Origin: Graphilbum fragrans
Lineage: Eukaryota; Ascomycota; Sordariomycetes; Ophiostomatales; Ophiostomataceae
Direction: 5' to 3'
DNA length: 64,000 bases
Assembly: GCA_001513895.1 (NCBI GenBank)
Contig: LLKO01000014.1
Span: forward strand, 496,001 to 560,000
How positions within the stretch are numbered: position 1 is the stretch's first letter; each line of letters opens with the position of its first letter. Of the stretch, positions 1-10,326 are shown one piece after another. A program made the position numbers and the translations under genes. Below the pieces are notes generated by a model. That model was not told the origin of the DNA, did not search any database, and worked only from the letters and a program-made list of their open reading frames with translations.

Positions 1-2
1 AT

Positions 3-803
3 CCCGGACACGGGACCGGCCTGGCGCGGATGACGACGGCGCAGTCGGTGCGCCGCCACACGCACCGCGTCGGCGTGTTCCTCAAGCACGCCTTTGTGGA
101 CCCGCTGTCGGTGCTGCTGTACCTGCGCCACCCGCCGATCCTGCTGACGGTGGTGTACGGCGCCGTGACGTTTGGGGCGCTGTTTGTGCTCAACGTGAGC
201 ATCCAGTCGACGTTTGCGGCGCCGCCGTACGGCTTCAGCGAGCTGATTGTGGGCCTGCTGTACATCCCCAGCAGCGTGGGCTACATTGTGGCAGCGCTGG
301 TGGGCGGCCGCTGGATCGACAACATCATGGCGCGCGAGGCGCGGCGCGCCGGGCGCTACGACGCCGACGGCCGGCTGGTGTACCTGCCGGAGGACCGCAT
401 GCGCGAGAACGCGTGGCTGGCGGCCAGCACGTTCCCGGCCGCGCTGGTGTGGTTCGGCTGGACGGCGCGGCACGGCGTCTACTGGCTGGTGCCGTCGATT
501 GCCAACTTTGTCTTTGGGTTCGGCAGCATGCTCGTCTTTGGCGCCGTCACCACCATGCTGACCGAGTTCATGCCGCGCCGCAGCTCCGGCGGCATCGCCC
601 TCAACAACTTCCTCCGCAACATCTTCTCCTGCGTCGGCGCCATCGTCACGCAGCCGCTGCTGGGCGTCATGGGCGTCGGCTGGCTGTCCACGGCCGTGGC
701 CCTCATCGCCTTTTTCATCGGCAACGGCTGCATCTGGGCGCTGCGGCGCAACGGCGCGCGGTGGCGCACGAGCCTGGATGCCCAGCTCAACAAGGGGCTG
801 TAG
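3..803 (+). CDS. MFS drug:H+ antiporter, QDR/DHA1 type (5' partial)
   Basis: This is the C-terminal half of a 12-helix major facilitator transporter of the fungal DHA1 (Qdr/Aqr-like) group, which exports drugs, weak acids or polyamines at the plasma membrane. The frame is open to the left edge, so the ATG at 30 is probably internal and 266 residues are visible. About six hydrophobic helices can be seen, beginning at PPILLTVVYGAVTFGALFVL. Family-typical stretches include the PPY-F-ELIVGLLYIP-S region, the GGRWID loop (motif A-like), the REARRAGRYDADG cytoplasmic loop, PEDRMRENAWLA, and TTMLTEFMP followed by NNFLRNIFSC-GA. The stop is TAG at 801-803. It is convergent with the PLP enzyme at 1190. 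The substrate cannot be deduced. The family call is firm; membership of a named Qdr subgroup is inference. Confidence 0.85.
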   Translation, partial: PGHGTGLARMTTAQSVRRHTHRVGVFLKHAFVDPLSVLLYLRHPPILLTVVYGAVTFGALFVLNVSIQSTFAAPPYGFSELIVGLLYIPSSVGYIVAALVGGRWIDNIMAREARRAGRYDADGRLVYLPEDRMRENAWLAASTFPAALVWFGWTARHGVYWLVPSIANFVFGFGSMLVFGAVTTMLTEFMPRRSSGGIALNNFLRNIFSCVGAIVTQPLLGVMGVGWLSTAVALIAFFIGNGCIWALRRNGARWRTSLDAQLNKGL

Positions 804-1189
804 GCGTGCGGTGAGAGGTCATGGGAGACTGGGCGAATTGGATCTGCGATAGACTGGATAGGAGCGTCAGTCAGCGTGTTTGGATACCTCTGCAAGGATA
901 GGAGCGTAATTTCTTGTTTGGACACCTTACGAGGATAGGACGTAATTCAACTTGTTTGGACACCTTGCGAGGATAGGATCGTAAAGTATACACAAGGTAT
1001 AGAGCTGTAGCGTGCCGGCCATCGGCATATGAAGACACCGCTGCATGAGCTACATCCGGTGACCGCAAACCATGCGCCAGAACAGAGCACGCAGCACCAT
1101 GTTTTACAGTATATCAGAGCCCAGTGGTGGCGATATTTCTATCCAACAGGGCCGGCCGCTCGTGCATGCAGCATAAAAGCACGCTATGC
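804..1189. other. Convergent intergenic gap
   Basis: This is the shared 3' flank of the transporter and the PLP enzyme. Apart from the 38-bp tandem array I see no gene. The remaining 200 bases (987-1189) look like unremarkable 3' untranslated sequence. Confidence 0.6.
853..986. repeat. 38-bp tandem repeat, about three copies
   Basis: Three head-to-tail copies start at 877, 915 and 953, each reading TGTTTGGA-ACCT-GAGGATAGGA-CGTAA with a few substitutions and small indels. A partial fourth copy (GGATAGGAGCGT) precedes them at 857. The array lies in the 3'-3' gap between the two convergent genes. No reading frame runs through it. Confidence 0.8.
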
Positions 1190-2401
1190 TCACTGCTCCG
1201 CAAACAGCTTGCCCAGCGCCTCCAGACTCACGTTGCCGCCGCTCAGGACCACGCCGATGTCCCAGCCCTGCGGCCCAGCCTCCGCCTGCACGCGCTGCCG
1301 GAACTCGTCGTTGTACAGCACGACCGCCAGCGGCACGGCGGCGCTAGGCTCGACGACCAGCTTGAGGCGCTCCAGCAGCAGCCGCAGCGCCGCCTTGATC
1401 TGGTCTTCGGTGACCGAGTACACGCCGGCCACGCGCGTCTCGGGCGTCGCGGTCGTCGTCCCGGTGAGCACGCCCCAGTTGTGCACGCCCACGGGTGTCC
1501 GCAGCCCGTCGGCCACCGTCAGCGTCGCCACGCTCTCGATGCGCCGGCCCTGCGCGAGTCCCCGCGCACAGTCGTCCGCACCGTCCAGCTGCGGCTCGGC
1601 GCCAAACACGCGCACCCCGGTGCCCTCCGCCGACAGCACAAGGCCCGCCAGCAGCCCGCCACCGCCGCACGGGGCCACAATCGCGTCGAGGCCGGCGGAC
1701 GGGGGCGACGCCGGATCGGATGCCGGATCGGATGCCGGAGCGGCGGCAGCCGTCGTGGGCGCCCGGAGCCAGGCCGTCGGGGCCACAGCCGCCTCCTGCT
1801 CGGCGCCCTTCTTCGCCGCCGCCACCTGCTCCTGCAGCTCCAGGCCGGCCGTGCCCTGGCCCAGGATAATGTCGGGGTGGTCGTAGGGCGGCACCAGCCG
1901 CGCGCCGCCCGTCTCGGCGATCACGGCGTTGGCCACGGCCTCGCGCTCCGGCGCGGTCGACCCGCTGAAGATGACGCGGGCGCCGTAGCCGCGCGTGGCC
2001 GCCACCTTGGGCGCCGCCGAGATGCGGGGCATGACAATGTGCGCGGGAATGCCGGCCGTGCGCGCCGCCAGAGCGAGGGCCTGTGCGTGGTTGCCGGAGC
2101 TGTGGGTGACGACGCCCTTGGATGCGCCGCCGGCCTCGGCCCAGCCCGGTTCGCGCTTGAGCCGCTCGACGGCGTGGAAGGCGCCGCGGGCTTTGAAGGC
2201 GCCGACGCGCTGGAGGTTCTCGCACTTGAACCAGAGGCGGATGACCGGGTGCGCAGAAGAGCCCTCGGCCGGGGAGGACGCGATGTCGTCGATGGTGCGG
2301 TTGGTGAGCACGGGGGTGCGGTGGATGAAGGGGCGGATGAGGTCGTGGGCGGCGACAACGGAGGCCCGCGTGAGCGGCGGGCACGTTGAGAGGTCGGCCA
2401 T
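1190..2401 (-). CDS. Serine racemase / threonine dehydratase-like PLP enzyme
   Basis: Single-exon gene, 403 residues, fold type II PLP enzyme (tryptophan synthase beta superfamily). Family members racemise or dehydrate L-serine, or deaminate L-threonine to 2-oxobutyrate, in the cytosol. The Schiff-base lysine is K70 in GAFKARGAF. The substrate loop is SSGNHAQAL at 101-109, the serine-racemase form rather than the SAGNHAQG form of biosynthetic Ilv1. The glycine-rich phosphate cradle is CGGGGLLAG near 245, and the protein ends with an SGGNVSLEAL strand. There is no C-terminal ACT-like regulatory domain, so it is not classical Ilv1. An Ala/Pro/Asp insert (about 196-236) containing a DPAS duplication sits just before the glycine loop and lengthens the protein beyond the usual 320-360. 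The start is the first ATG of the conserved region (MADLSTCPPL); the frame is open further upstream but contains only low-complexity sequence. It lies 555 bp downstream of ilv5 on the same strand. Confidence 0.85.
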   Translation of the reverse strand: MADLSTCPPLTRASVVAAHDLIRPFIHRTPVLTNRTIDDIASSPAEGSSAHPVIRLWFKCENLQRVGAFKARGAFHAVERLKREPGWAEAGGASKGVVTHSSGNHAQALALAARTAGIPAHIVMPRISAAPKVAATRGYGARVIFSGSTAPEREAVANAVIAETGGARLVPPYDHPDIILGQGTAGLELQEQVAAAKKGAEQEAAVAPTAWLRAPTTAAAAPASDPASDPASPPSAGLDAIVAPCGGGGLLAGLVLSAEGTGVRVFGAEPQLDGADDCARGLAQGRRIESVATLTVADGLRTPVGVHNWGVLTGTTTATPETRVAGVYSVTEDQIKAALRLLLERLKLVVEPSAAVPLAVVLYNDEFRQRVQAEAGPQGWDIGVVLSGGNVSLEALGKLFAEQ

Positions 2402-2956
2402 TGGGTGTGGAGGGTGACGAGTGATGGACGATGGGGGTGCGTCGAGGAATAGTAGAAGGGGGGAGATGGGATGGCGAACGTGAGTGAGGCTGGGAGAAGA
2501 GGACAAGACGAAGGAGAAGACAGGCCGGCAGGCAAGACAGACAAGTAGACAGCAAGAGACAGGCAAGCCAGAATCGACCGAAGCCAGAGAACAGACTAGA
2601 AGAGAAGTAGACGAAGAAGATGAGGCTAGATGGTGCCATCGCCGATAACGGATTAACGAAAGGCCGTCTCGATATGGCAATTTGTGGCCAGACAGAAGAC
2701 TGTAAAGAATACAGAATACGGAGTACAACTACAAGAAGAATACGAAGTACAATTACAAAAGAATGCGAAGTACAATTACAAGAAGAATACGAAGTACAAA
2801 AACGCACGGAATACGCATATTCAGTAGGCACGTATGCAGATTACAATCACAGAGAAGAACATCGTACACACACGTAATCATTGTCCTATGCTGCCAACCG
2901 AATCCTATAACCGGGTCGTCCATGGCATCCACCGGATGCATCCTTTACGCCATCGC
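2402..2956. other. Intergenic: PLP-enzyme promoter and ilv5 3' flank
   Basis: On the minus strand this is the upstream region of the PLP enzyme and the 3' flank of ilv5. 2420-2620 is rich in purines on the + strand (pyrimidines on the coding strand), as is common before fungal start codons. 2708-2803 is a tandem repeat. No gene was seen. Confidence 0.5.
2708..2803. repeat. About 24-bp imperfect tandem repeat, four copies
   Basis: Four imperfect head-to-tail copies of a unit of the form AAGAATACGAAGTACAATTAC begin near 2709, 2731, 2755 and 2778. They differ by point changes (ATACGG, ATGCGA) and by 1-3 bp length differences. The unit contains TACG-AGTAC, the same core as the short motif scattered through the large gene-free blocks. 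Confidence 0.75.
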
Positions 2957-4391
2957 TTACTTCTGGTTCTCAGGGCGCAGAGAGCTATACAGTTAGTGTG
3001 TGTTGGTGACAGACAGCGGAACAGCAACGCAGCAGCAGACAAAAACTCACCGAACAGCCTTGCCGGCTCTCCAGATCTCCAGGTTGCGGATCTCCTCCAT
3101 CTCGGCCTCGTACTTCTCGCGGTAGTCGGGCTGGCTGTTGTAGTCCAGCGAGCGCTGGGTCTCGGTGCCGTCGTGCACGGAGTCGTACAGGCTGTTGAAG
3201 ACGGGCTTGAGCGCGTCCTTGAAGCGCGGGGTCCAGTCGATGGCGCCGCGGCGCGCCGTGGTCGAGCAGGCCTCGTACATCCAGTCCATGCCGTTGGCGC
3301 CAATCAGCGGGTACAGGCTCTGCGTGGCCTCCTCGACGGTCTCGTTGAAGGCCTCGGACGGGCTGTGGCCGCGCTCGCGCAGCACCTCGTACTGCGCCAG
3401 GAACATGCCGTGGATGCCGCCCATCAGGCAGCCGCGCTCGCCGTACAGGTCCGAGTACACCTCCTTCTCAAAGGTGGTCTTGTACAGGTAGCCCGAGCCG
3501 ATGGCCACGCCGATCGCCTGCGCCTTCTCCTCCGCCTTGCCCGTCACGTCCTGGTACACGGCAAACGACGAGTTGATGCCGCGGCCCTCGCGGAACAGCG
3601 ACCGCACCGTGCGGCCGGAGCCCTTGGGCGCCACCAGGATCACGTCAATGTCCGCCGGCACGTCCACGTTGGTCTTGTCCTTGAAGACCGGCGAGAAGCC
3701 GTGCGAGAAGTACAGCGTCTTGCCCTTGGTCAGCTGCGGCTTGATCGCCGGCCACGTCTCCGACTGCGCCGCGTCGCTCAGCAGGTTCATCACGATCGTA
3801 CCGCGGCTGATCGCCTCGTCCACCTCAAACAGGTTCTGCCCCGGCACCCACCCGTCCTGCACCGCGTCCTTCCACGACTTGCCGTTCTTGCGCACGCCAA
3901 TGATCACGTTGACCCCGTTGTCGCGCAGGTTCAGGCCCTGGCCGTGGCCCTGCGAGCCGTAGCCAATCAGCGCGAACGTGTCGTCCTTGAAGTACTCCTG
4001 CAAGCCGTTAGCAGCTGTCTTCGTTCCGCTCCCTCTGGTTTTGTTCCGTCTTTTTCCTCTTCTCTCTTCCTTCTTCTCTTGTTCACTACTTACCAGAAGC
4101 TTCTCACGAGGCCAGTCCTCACGCTCTGTTTCTGTTAGCCACTGCTCCATTCCCTATGCCCCCATTCCTCAAGACACCGCACTCACCCCACACCTGCTCC
4201 TTGGAGCCGGCAAAGTCAATTGTCTTGACACCGCGCACCTGCTGCATCGACGGAGCAGCCGTCATCGCCTTGGCCGCCGTCTTGGCCCGCACCAGCGAAG
4301 CAGCAGCCACAAACGTGCGGCGCTGAGCCGGGGCCACAATCTGGCGGGCCGCCGGCGACCGCAGAGCCTTGGAGAAGCCACGGGAAGCCAT
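2957..4391 (-). CDS. ilv5: Ketol-acid reductoisomerase, mitochondrial (acetohydroxyacid reductoisomerase)
   Basis: Four exons: complement(2957..2984, 3051..3997, 4094..4125, 4187..4391), giving 403 residues. The enzyme converts 2-acetolactate or 2-aceto-2-hydroxybutyrate, with NADPH and Mg2+, to the dihydroxy acids of valine/leucine and isoleucine synthesis in mitochondria. Residues 1 to about 55 form an Arg/Ala/Ser-rich presequence (MASRGFSKALRSPAAR). The Rossmann motif GYGSQGHGQG follows the third exon start. The metal-binding segment FEKEVYSDLYGERG and the C-terminal LDYNSQPDYREKYEAEM are intact. The last exon encodes only SLRPENQK after a split Arg codon, the typical fungal C-terminus, which confirms the final 66-nt intron. 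All four exons join in frame at GT/AG borders. The ATG at 4391 is the first in frame; the codon two upstream is TTG. It is in tandem with the PLP enzyme downstream and ubc12 upstream. Confidence 0.95.
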
Positions 4392-5442
4392 TGTCAAGTT
4401 TTGGGGGGGGTTGCTGTTGAGGAGGGGAGATGTGTGCGTCTGAAGACAGGAAAAAGGGAGGAGGGGAGAGTGTTATGTCTGCAGAACAGAAAGAAGAAGA
4501 AAAAAAGAGTCAGTCCGTCTGGTGGAGCAACGCTGACGAGGGAGGGCGCCGCTGTGGGTTTTATTGGCCTCTGACTTACCTCCTTTTGCAAAACTTACAA
4601 CGTGCGTATGGAGTATATACGGGGGAGACAAGCAAGGTCCGTAGTGTTTGAAAAATTGCTTCCTCTCTCCACGAACAAAATGCCAATGGACAAGGGCACA
4701 AAAAAAAAAATAGCTCCGTAGTTTCCCAGATTTGCGCTCTCCCATTGGCCCGCGGCCACCTTGCCCTCTCCGGAAGACTTTTTTTTCTTAGCTAGCGGAG
4801 GGGCTGGCACTGAACTACCGCTCAGTCATAGCTCTGGGGGCAACCTAAACAATGGGTTCTAGCCCGACCTCGGGGAGAGGGGCAGCACTGAAGCCCACTA
4901 TGGCCAATGGGTTGTGGGTCTGCTCTTTGGTGGGCAAATTGTCACCATCCGCTTCTCCGCGTTTGGCCTCACAGTAACTACACGAACACCGACCATCCAG
5001 GACCACTGTGCCATGGCCAAATGGCCCATCTCGTAAAGAAAAAGATTCAAACCTATAAAAAGAGGCAAAGATGCCATCTATGGCCGATAAGCGACCCGCC
5101 AAGCCGCATGCATCGCAAGTGCCGCCACTTGGGCCGCTCTCCGCAAAATTCAACGCATCCCCCAAGACTCCTCGTAAATGCTCTTTCTTGTCTGTCTTGT
5201 CTTGTCTTTCTTGTCTTTCGTGTCCTTCTTGTCTCCTCCTCCGCCAGGCTCTATTCGCCCCTTTGCGTGTGCGTATATTCGTATGTCTGTGACCCGGCAG
5301 ATTCGAGGGCCAATGTATATCATTTGAGCGGTGGGTCGAGCAAGACACCCTCGTGCTCTGGAGGCAGCCCGTTTCAAACGCCTGCCCCTATTCACGCAAA
5401 AAGTGTCCGAAGCACTCCGCGCCCCGGCGCCGGCCTGTCTAC
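4392..5442. promoter_or_regulatory. ilv5 upstream region with CCAAT boxes
   Basis: This is the gap between the ilv5 start and the ubc12 stop, so it holds the ilv5 promoter. In the ilv5 sense there are CCAAT pentamers at 4567-4563 and 4748-4744 (about 170 and 355 nt upstream) and a TATA-like GTATATAC at 4620-4613. Purine-rich tracts (+ strand) at 4440-4510 are coding-strand CT tracts of the leader. No convincing Leu3 or Gcn4/CPC1 full site was found by eye. 4850-5440 shows no gene. Confidence 0.4.
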
Positions 5443-6213
5443 CTATCGCAGGACCCGGTCGAATGTGTCACCACGCACCGAGCCGCCAGCCATCGACATC
5501 CGCACATTTCTCTTGAAGCCTTCCCGGTTGTGCCGCAGGTCTTCGGCCGCCTCCTTGTTCAGGGGATCAGAGGCGTTGGGTTCGAGGAAGAGGAACTGCA
5601 AAAGGACGTCTGTCAGTATGGATACATCTAGAAGCAAAGGGGAAGACCGCCGTCTCACCTGCAGCCCCACGATCACCGCGTTGAGGTTCAGCACCGGCTT
5701 CCAGTCCTCACGCAAAATGTTGAGGCACACTTTGCCCTGCAGGTCGATGTTGGGGTGGTAGATCTTTTGCTGGCACTCGACCTTGGGCGGATCGTGTGGG
5801 AAGTTCTGGTTGATGTGAAAGCTAAACGAAAACCGTCCGCCGCGGTACATGCCCTCGTCCGGATCGATCACCAGCGTAAAGTTGAGAATGTCGTCGGGGT
5901 CCGCAAAGTCGATCCGCATCGTACTGCCCAGCGAGAGCTCCGAGAGATCTGCAGAGCATGTCAGCGGCTAGCCCCGGCAAAGAGACTGTAGACAGGCACC
6001 CTCAGGAACACCCAGAACCCCCAAACCGACATACCCTTTTGTACCCGCAACTGCGCAGCCGTCACCTTCTTCTTGCGTCCGCCCGCGGCTGTGGACTCTG
6101 CATTCTCAGCCTTCTGCTGCTCCTTTTTCTGTGGGTGTAGGCGCATATTAGCGACTCTTCCATAGAGACATATCAGAATGGCTCTCTCATACCATAGACC
6201 AAATCTTCAACAT
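5443..6213 (-). CDS. ubc12: NEDD8-conjugating enzyme E2 Ubc12
   Basis: Four exons: complement(5443..5595, 5659..5948, 6035..6128, 6193..6213), 185 residues. It accepts NEDD8/Rub1 from the Ula1-Uba3 E1 and charges cullins of SCF-type ligases. The first exon encodes only MLKIWSM, the short N-terminal peptide that docks on the E1. A Lys/Glu-rich linker (KKEQQKAENAE...GGRKKK) follows. The UBC fold starts near residue 49. The active cysteine is C113 in HPNIDLQGKVCLNIL, preceded by the conserved asparagine and HPN motif. EDWKPVLNLNAVIVGLQ and the C-terminal FLFLEPNASDPLNKEAAEDL are diagnostic of Ubc12 rather than other E2s. Exon phases agree at every junction. The intron positions, including the 21-nt first exon, are inferred from splice sites and family similarity. 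Confidence 0.93.
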
Positions 6214-7423
6214 ATTGAAAATGTGGCACGTGTCCCTGACGTACAGATCGGGTGGCACCTGGTGGAGATGTCGATGGGGAAATTCAAGAACAAAAGAGCA
6301 CGCAAGGCGGAAGTTAAAAAAATAAGAAAAAAAGAGAAAGGTGAAATGTATCCCTCGGTGGTATATAACCAATCGGCAGTGGCAAAAAGACGAGAAGAAA
6401 CGGCAAGATAAAAGGGAGGAAGTAAGACGCCGGCTCCCGATCGCAGACGCCCGCTATGCTCGGAAAGAAGACGAGATGGAGTAGAAACGAGGCTGCACAA
6501 GAGTCGACAGCCCAGACCGCCGTGCGCTTGGAGGAGTCAGGCGAAGCCAAGTCGGGCGGGCATAGGACGAAAAAGAAGAGGATGCTCGGAAAGGGGGAAA
6601 GGGTTGGCGCTCTCGGTCAGGGTACCAGGAAACAAAATAAATGTATAGTTCAGAGGTATAGTTGTAAAGTCACGTCTTGGGGTGCTCGTGTGTATTTCGT
6701 GGTGCAGGCTGCAGCGGAGGAGGATGTCACCAGATGTGGGATGCGGTTGGTGAGGGCGCAAGATGACGAACGATGCGGATTTGGGTTCTCTCTCGGCTTG
6801 CGGTATCGCGACAGCCAATAAGCCATGGCGGGGCAAATAAAACGCCCAAGGCACGGAGTTAATCGCTAGGCGAAGTGCCTACAAGTTGAAGGGTGCCCGA
6901 CCTGTTGGCCAATATGGCCCGCTAAATCCTATCACTATCTGGTAGACGCTGACAAACAGCGATGCCCCGTAAACGCTTCCGTGATACGAATATACAATGT
7001 GCCCATTTCTCGGAAATTCGAATGCAGCTACATACAAGAAAACACAATCATCTCAGACTAGAATAGAACACAAGTCGTACTTGGGAAATAGAAGGAACAA
7101 AAATACGAGAAGAGCCAAAAACCGAAGCAAAAGCAAAGCAAAAAAGCACAAAAAACACAAAAACACAAAAACACAAAAAAAACGCCAGAATCAATGCCTT
7201 TTCTGCGCTCTCTCGCACCCCTTTGTACGATGATATCGCCAGAGCCCATATGACCGACCCTCAGGCGACTTTGCCGATTTATACAACCTGAAGAAGACAA
7301 GAGGAACCAAGCTGAACAACAACCTCAAAATAAAACCAAAACGCAAAAAGGAGTACATGTGCAAGGGGAACGTACGCCCTATATGGGTGTTAAAAAGCAA
7401 CAAATAGCATGTAAATGGAGCTG
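6214..7423. other. Intergenic: ubc12 promoter and chitin synthase 3' flank
   Basis: Upstream of ubc12 on the minus strand, 6260-6500 is purine-rich on + (a coding-strand CT tract). 6500-7000 carries no recognisable gene. 7100-7190 is A-rich with repeated CAAAAA units, presumably in the 3' flank of the chitin synthase gene. No feature other than these. Confidence 0.5.
7138..7182. repeat. A-rich ACACAAAA simple repeat
   Basis: Repeats of CACAAAAA-type units on the + strand, about 45 bp, lying about 240 bp beyond the chitin synthase stop codon. Low complexity and non-coding. Confidence 0.6.
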
Positions 7424-10326
7424 TTAACGGCGCGCAATGCAGCACATGAGACCCGTCTTGCCCAGGAACCACAGGAAGCCGATGAAGCGGATGAGCGACA
7501 GGAACGCCGTGGCGAACAGCAGGAAGCGGAAGAACCAAGCGGTACGAGCAGAGGTAGTTTGCTGATTTGTCAGTAAGAAGATCGTCAAGTATGGGAGAGA
7601 AAGAAGGGCAAAAACGTACACCAATGCCGAGGTTGTTGAAGTTGTCGCTGGTCAGGACCACGGCCAGCAGACAGTTGGAAAAGAGCCACAGGACGACCAG
7701 CGTCGTGCGGAAAGACTTGTACGAGTCCTGGACATCCTTGGCCTCGGGCTTCTCCTCGTCCTTGTAGGCCTCGAGGGCGCGCTTGACGGTCGACTCGAAC
7801 TGCTTGTCAATGTCCTCCTGGGGCTTCTCGATTTCCTCGACTAGCACCTCGTCCTTCTCGCCCTTGCTGATCTGCGCTGACGGCAGGGCCTCCTGCTTGT
7901 CAGAGCCCTTGGTACCCCACGACACGTCGTGCCAGTTGTTGAACGCGTATACCATCAGGATGTTGATGTACGTAGACATCAGCACCATGTAGTACGGGAA
8001 CGAGTGGAACATGTGCCAGGGGTCGAGGTACAGGAACGACGCAATAAAGTACACGCCGTAGATTGTGAAGAGAGCCAGGATGATGACGCCGGCGGCGCCG
8101 CCGCTCGTGCCAAAGACGCTGCTGAAAAAGTCGCCAACGCTGTCCGTGAGAATCTGCTCGGAGATCGGCTTCCGGAAGGCCTCGACGACGAGGTAGCCAG
8201 ACAGCACCAGGATGTAGGCCTGGATGAAGCCAAAGACGATGTAGGAGGCCACATAGCTGTACTTGGAGCCCTTGGGCCGGTTACCCAGCGCCAGGATGAA
8301 CTGCAGAATGACAAAGGCCAGGTAGAGGTACTTCAGCACCGAGTTGACAAGCGGTGTGGCCTTGTCGCCAAAGGGCCAGCCGTGGTGCTCGGACGACTTG
8401 TTGGACGGCGCGACGGGGTTGCCGACCAGGTCCATGATAACGGTGGTGGTGAGCCAGTAGGAAGACAGCGAGAACCAGGTGAAGATGAGGTTGGCAAAGT
8501 TGTAGAGCAGCTGAACGTGGAAGAAGAACATGCGGATGATGTTGTGGCCGCTCTTGTACATGCGGCCAAAGTGCATCAGCGAGTACAGACTGGCGGCAAA
8601 CGAACCGTTCAGCCAACGACGGCGCTGGCCGATGAACTCGGCCGCACCCTCGGGCACATCGGTCTCGCCCTTGGCCGCCTTGATGTACGACAGATGCCAC
8701 TTCTGGCCGGCCTTGGCGACCAGCTCGAAACACAGAATACGGTCCTCGGCCAAGAACATGTTCTTCTTGAAAATGTTCATGCCCTCGATGCCCTTCTTGC
8801 CCAGAATGGCCGACAGCGTGTGGTCACCGTGGAAGTACTGGTCGAGCGGACGGCCCATGATGGCGCGGAAGCGGTAGGCAGAAAAGGCACCGGGCAACAC
8901 GCTGACGTAGCCAAAGGAGCTCTCCAGCGGCTTGTCGAGAATGTTGGAGATCTTGTACTCAAAGTTCTGCACGGCAACCAGGGGGTTCAGCAGCTTGCGG
9001 CCGCCCTTGCCCAACATGGCGTGGATTTCGCCACAGGCACCACCCAGGTCCTTGTCGTTGTAGAAGCCTTCCCACAGAGCCAGCAGCGACTTGGGACTCG
9101 GCTTGGTACCAGCGTCCAGCAGGATGCAGATTTCCGGGTTGAGGATGCGGCCGAAGGCGTTGAACAGCCAACGATGCGAGTTGATCTTCTTGCTGTTCGC
9201 CTGCTTCAGACAGAAGATGAACTGCACGGGAGGCAGGGTGTTGGGGCCATCGTCGACGGGGCGGATCAGCTGCTGGTTCGGGGTGACGGACAGCTGCGTG
9301 GTGTACTCGAAAATGTGTGCCACAGTCTGCTGGCCGTGGACGTCCTGCTTGATGACGCCGTCCTGGTACACGCCGATGGTGGCTAGCACGTCTAGCACGT
9401 TCTTGTCGGCCTTATCGAGACCGTCAAAGACCATGCACACAACGATCTTCTGCCATGCCGGGCCGCCCTTGTTCCAGAAGGTTGACTTCTTGAGGTTGAC
9501 AATGTCACGGATGTTCTGCATGACGCCGTGCAGCGTGCGCGAAAGCAGCACCTTGTCTTCGTTGTAGTATGTGATGGCAATCAGCAGCTCCGTGTGGCGG
9601 TTGTACATGCGCGGCCGCAAATCGTAGCCGTTCTTGAGCGTGAAGTCGTTGGGGTCGCAGATGGCGGCCGTGTACCGCATCTTGGTGAACTCGTCGTGGC
9701 TGGCCTCGCTGTCGAGGTACCGCGGCTGCACCGAGTTGCGAATAGCACTGGGCACCGGGTATTCTGTGCTCAGCACGGAGCCACCGACCAGCTTGATCTT
9801 CCGCGTGGCATAGCGCTTGAGGCCGCCGGCTCCAGCGGCTTGTTGCTGGCGCTGGTAAAAGGTGTGGTTCGAGTCGCCGACCATGGACAGCGTCGACCCC
9901 GGCCGTCCGGCCCCAAAGCCGCCATAGGGATCGTTTTCACGATGGTACGCGGCTCCGCTGGACATGCCCGAGTCATTCTGGAAGGGAGACGGAGCATGCG
10001 GGAATCCCGGATTCACCCGGAGGGTCGTGCCGGCGCCCGGAGCATAGGTTTCCGTCAAGCTGTATGTCGAATCGGGTCGGCTGCCCATCGGGGGGGCGCC
10101 CAAGTGGTCATGGTCATAGTGGGAGGTGCCCTGGTTCAGCAGCGAGTGCTCGGCCTCGTCGTGGTCCTCTGGTGGCTGCACGTGGTACTGAGCAAGAGTT
10201 AGCCAAGTGCTTTCTGATCAACCTGTATCTCTTTTCATCGGTGGGGAAGCCTACCTGACCGCCTGGTGGCAGATCCTGCATGTGATGCCCCTCGTATCCG
10301 TCGTCGTTGTGCCCGCGGTACGCCAT
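7424..10326 (-). CDS. chs1: Chitin synthase, class III
   Basis: Three exons: complement(7424..7561, 7620..10187, 10255..10326), 925 residues. This plasma-membrane GT2 enzyme polymerises GlcNAc from UDP-GlcNAc into chitin at growing tips and septa. The N-terminus (MAYRGHNDDGYEGHHMQDLPPGGQ, then YHVQPPEDHDE) and lack of a myosin domain place it in class III, like Neurospora CHS-1. A disordered region reaches to about residue 125. The catalytic core follows, with EDR at 505-507 and the product-binding QRRRW at 545-549. At least seven hydrophobic segments lie in the C-terminal third, beginning at IIRMFFFHVQLLYNFANLIF. A charged cytoplasmic loop (KGEKDEVLVEEIEKPQED) precedes the last helices. The small last exon (QTTSARTAWFFRF...) is joined at GGT|GTACGT...ATCAG|CAA in phase 0; that junction is slightly less certain than the first. 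A 485-codon antisense frame here is a GC-bias shadow. Confidence 0.95.

Noticed and set aside
2834..4138. A 434-codon open frame on + across ilv5
   Set aside because: It is antisense to the main ilv5 exon and its introns, Ala/Arg/Leu-rich, without motifs.
7929..9386. A 485-codon open frame on + opposite the chitin synthase exon
   Set aside because: It is the exact antisense of the catalytic core; high third-position GC on the minus strand removes stops from this frame. Its translation has no domain.
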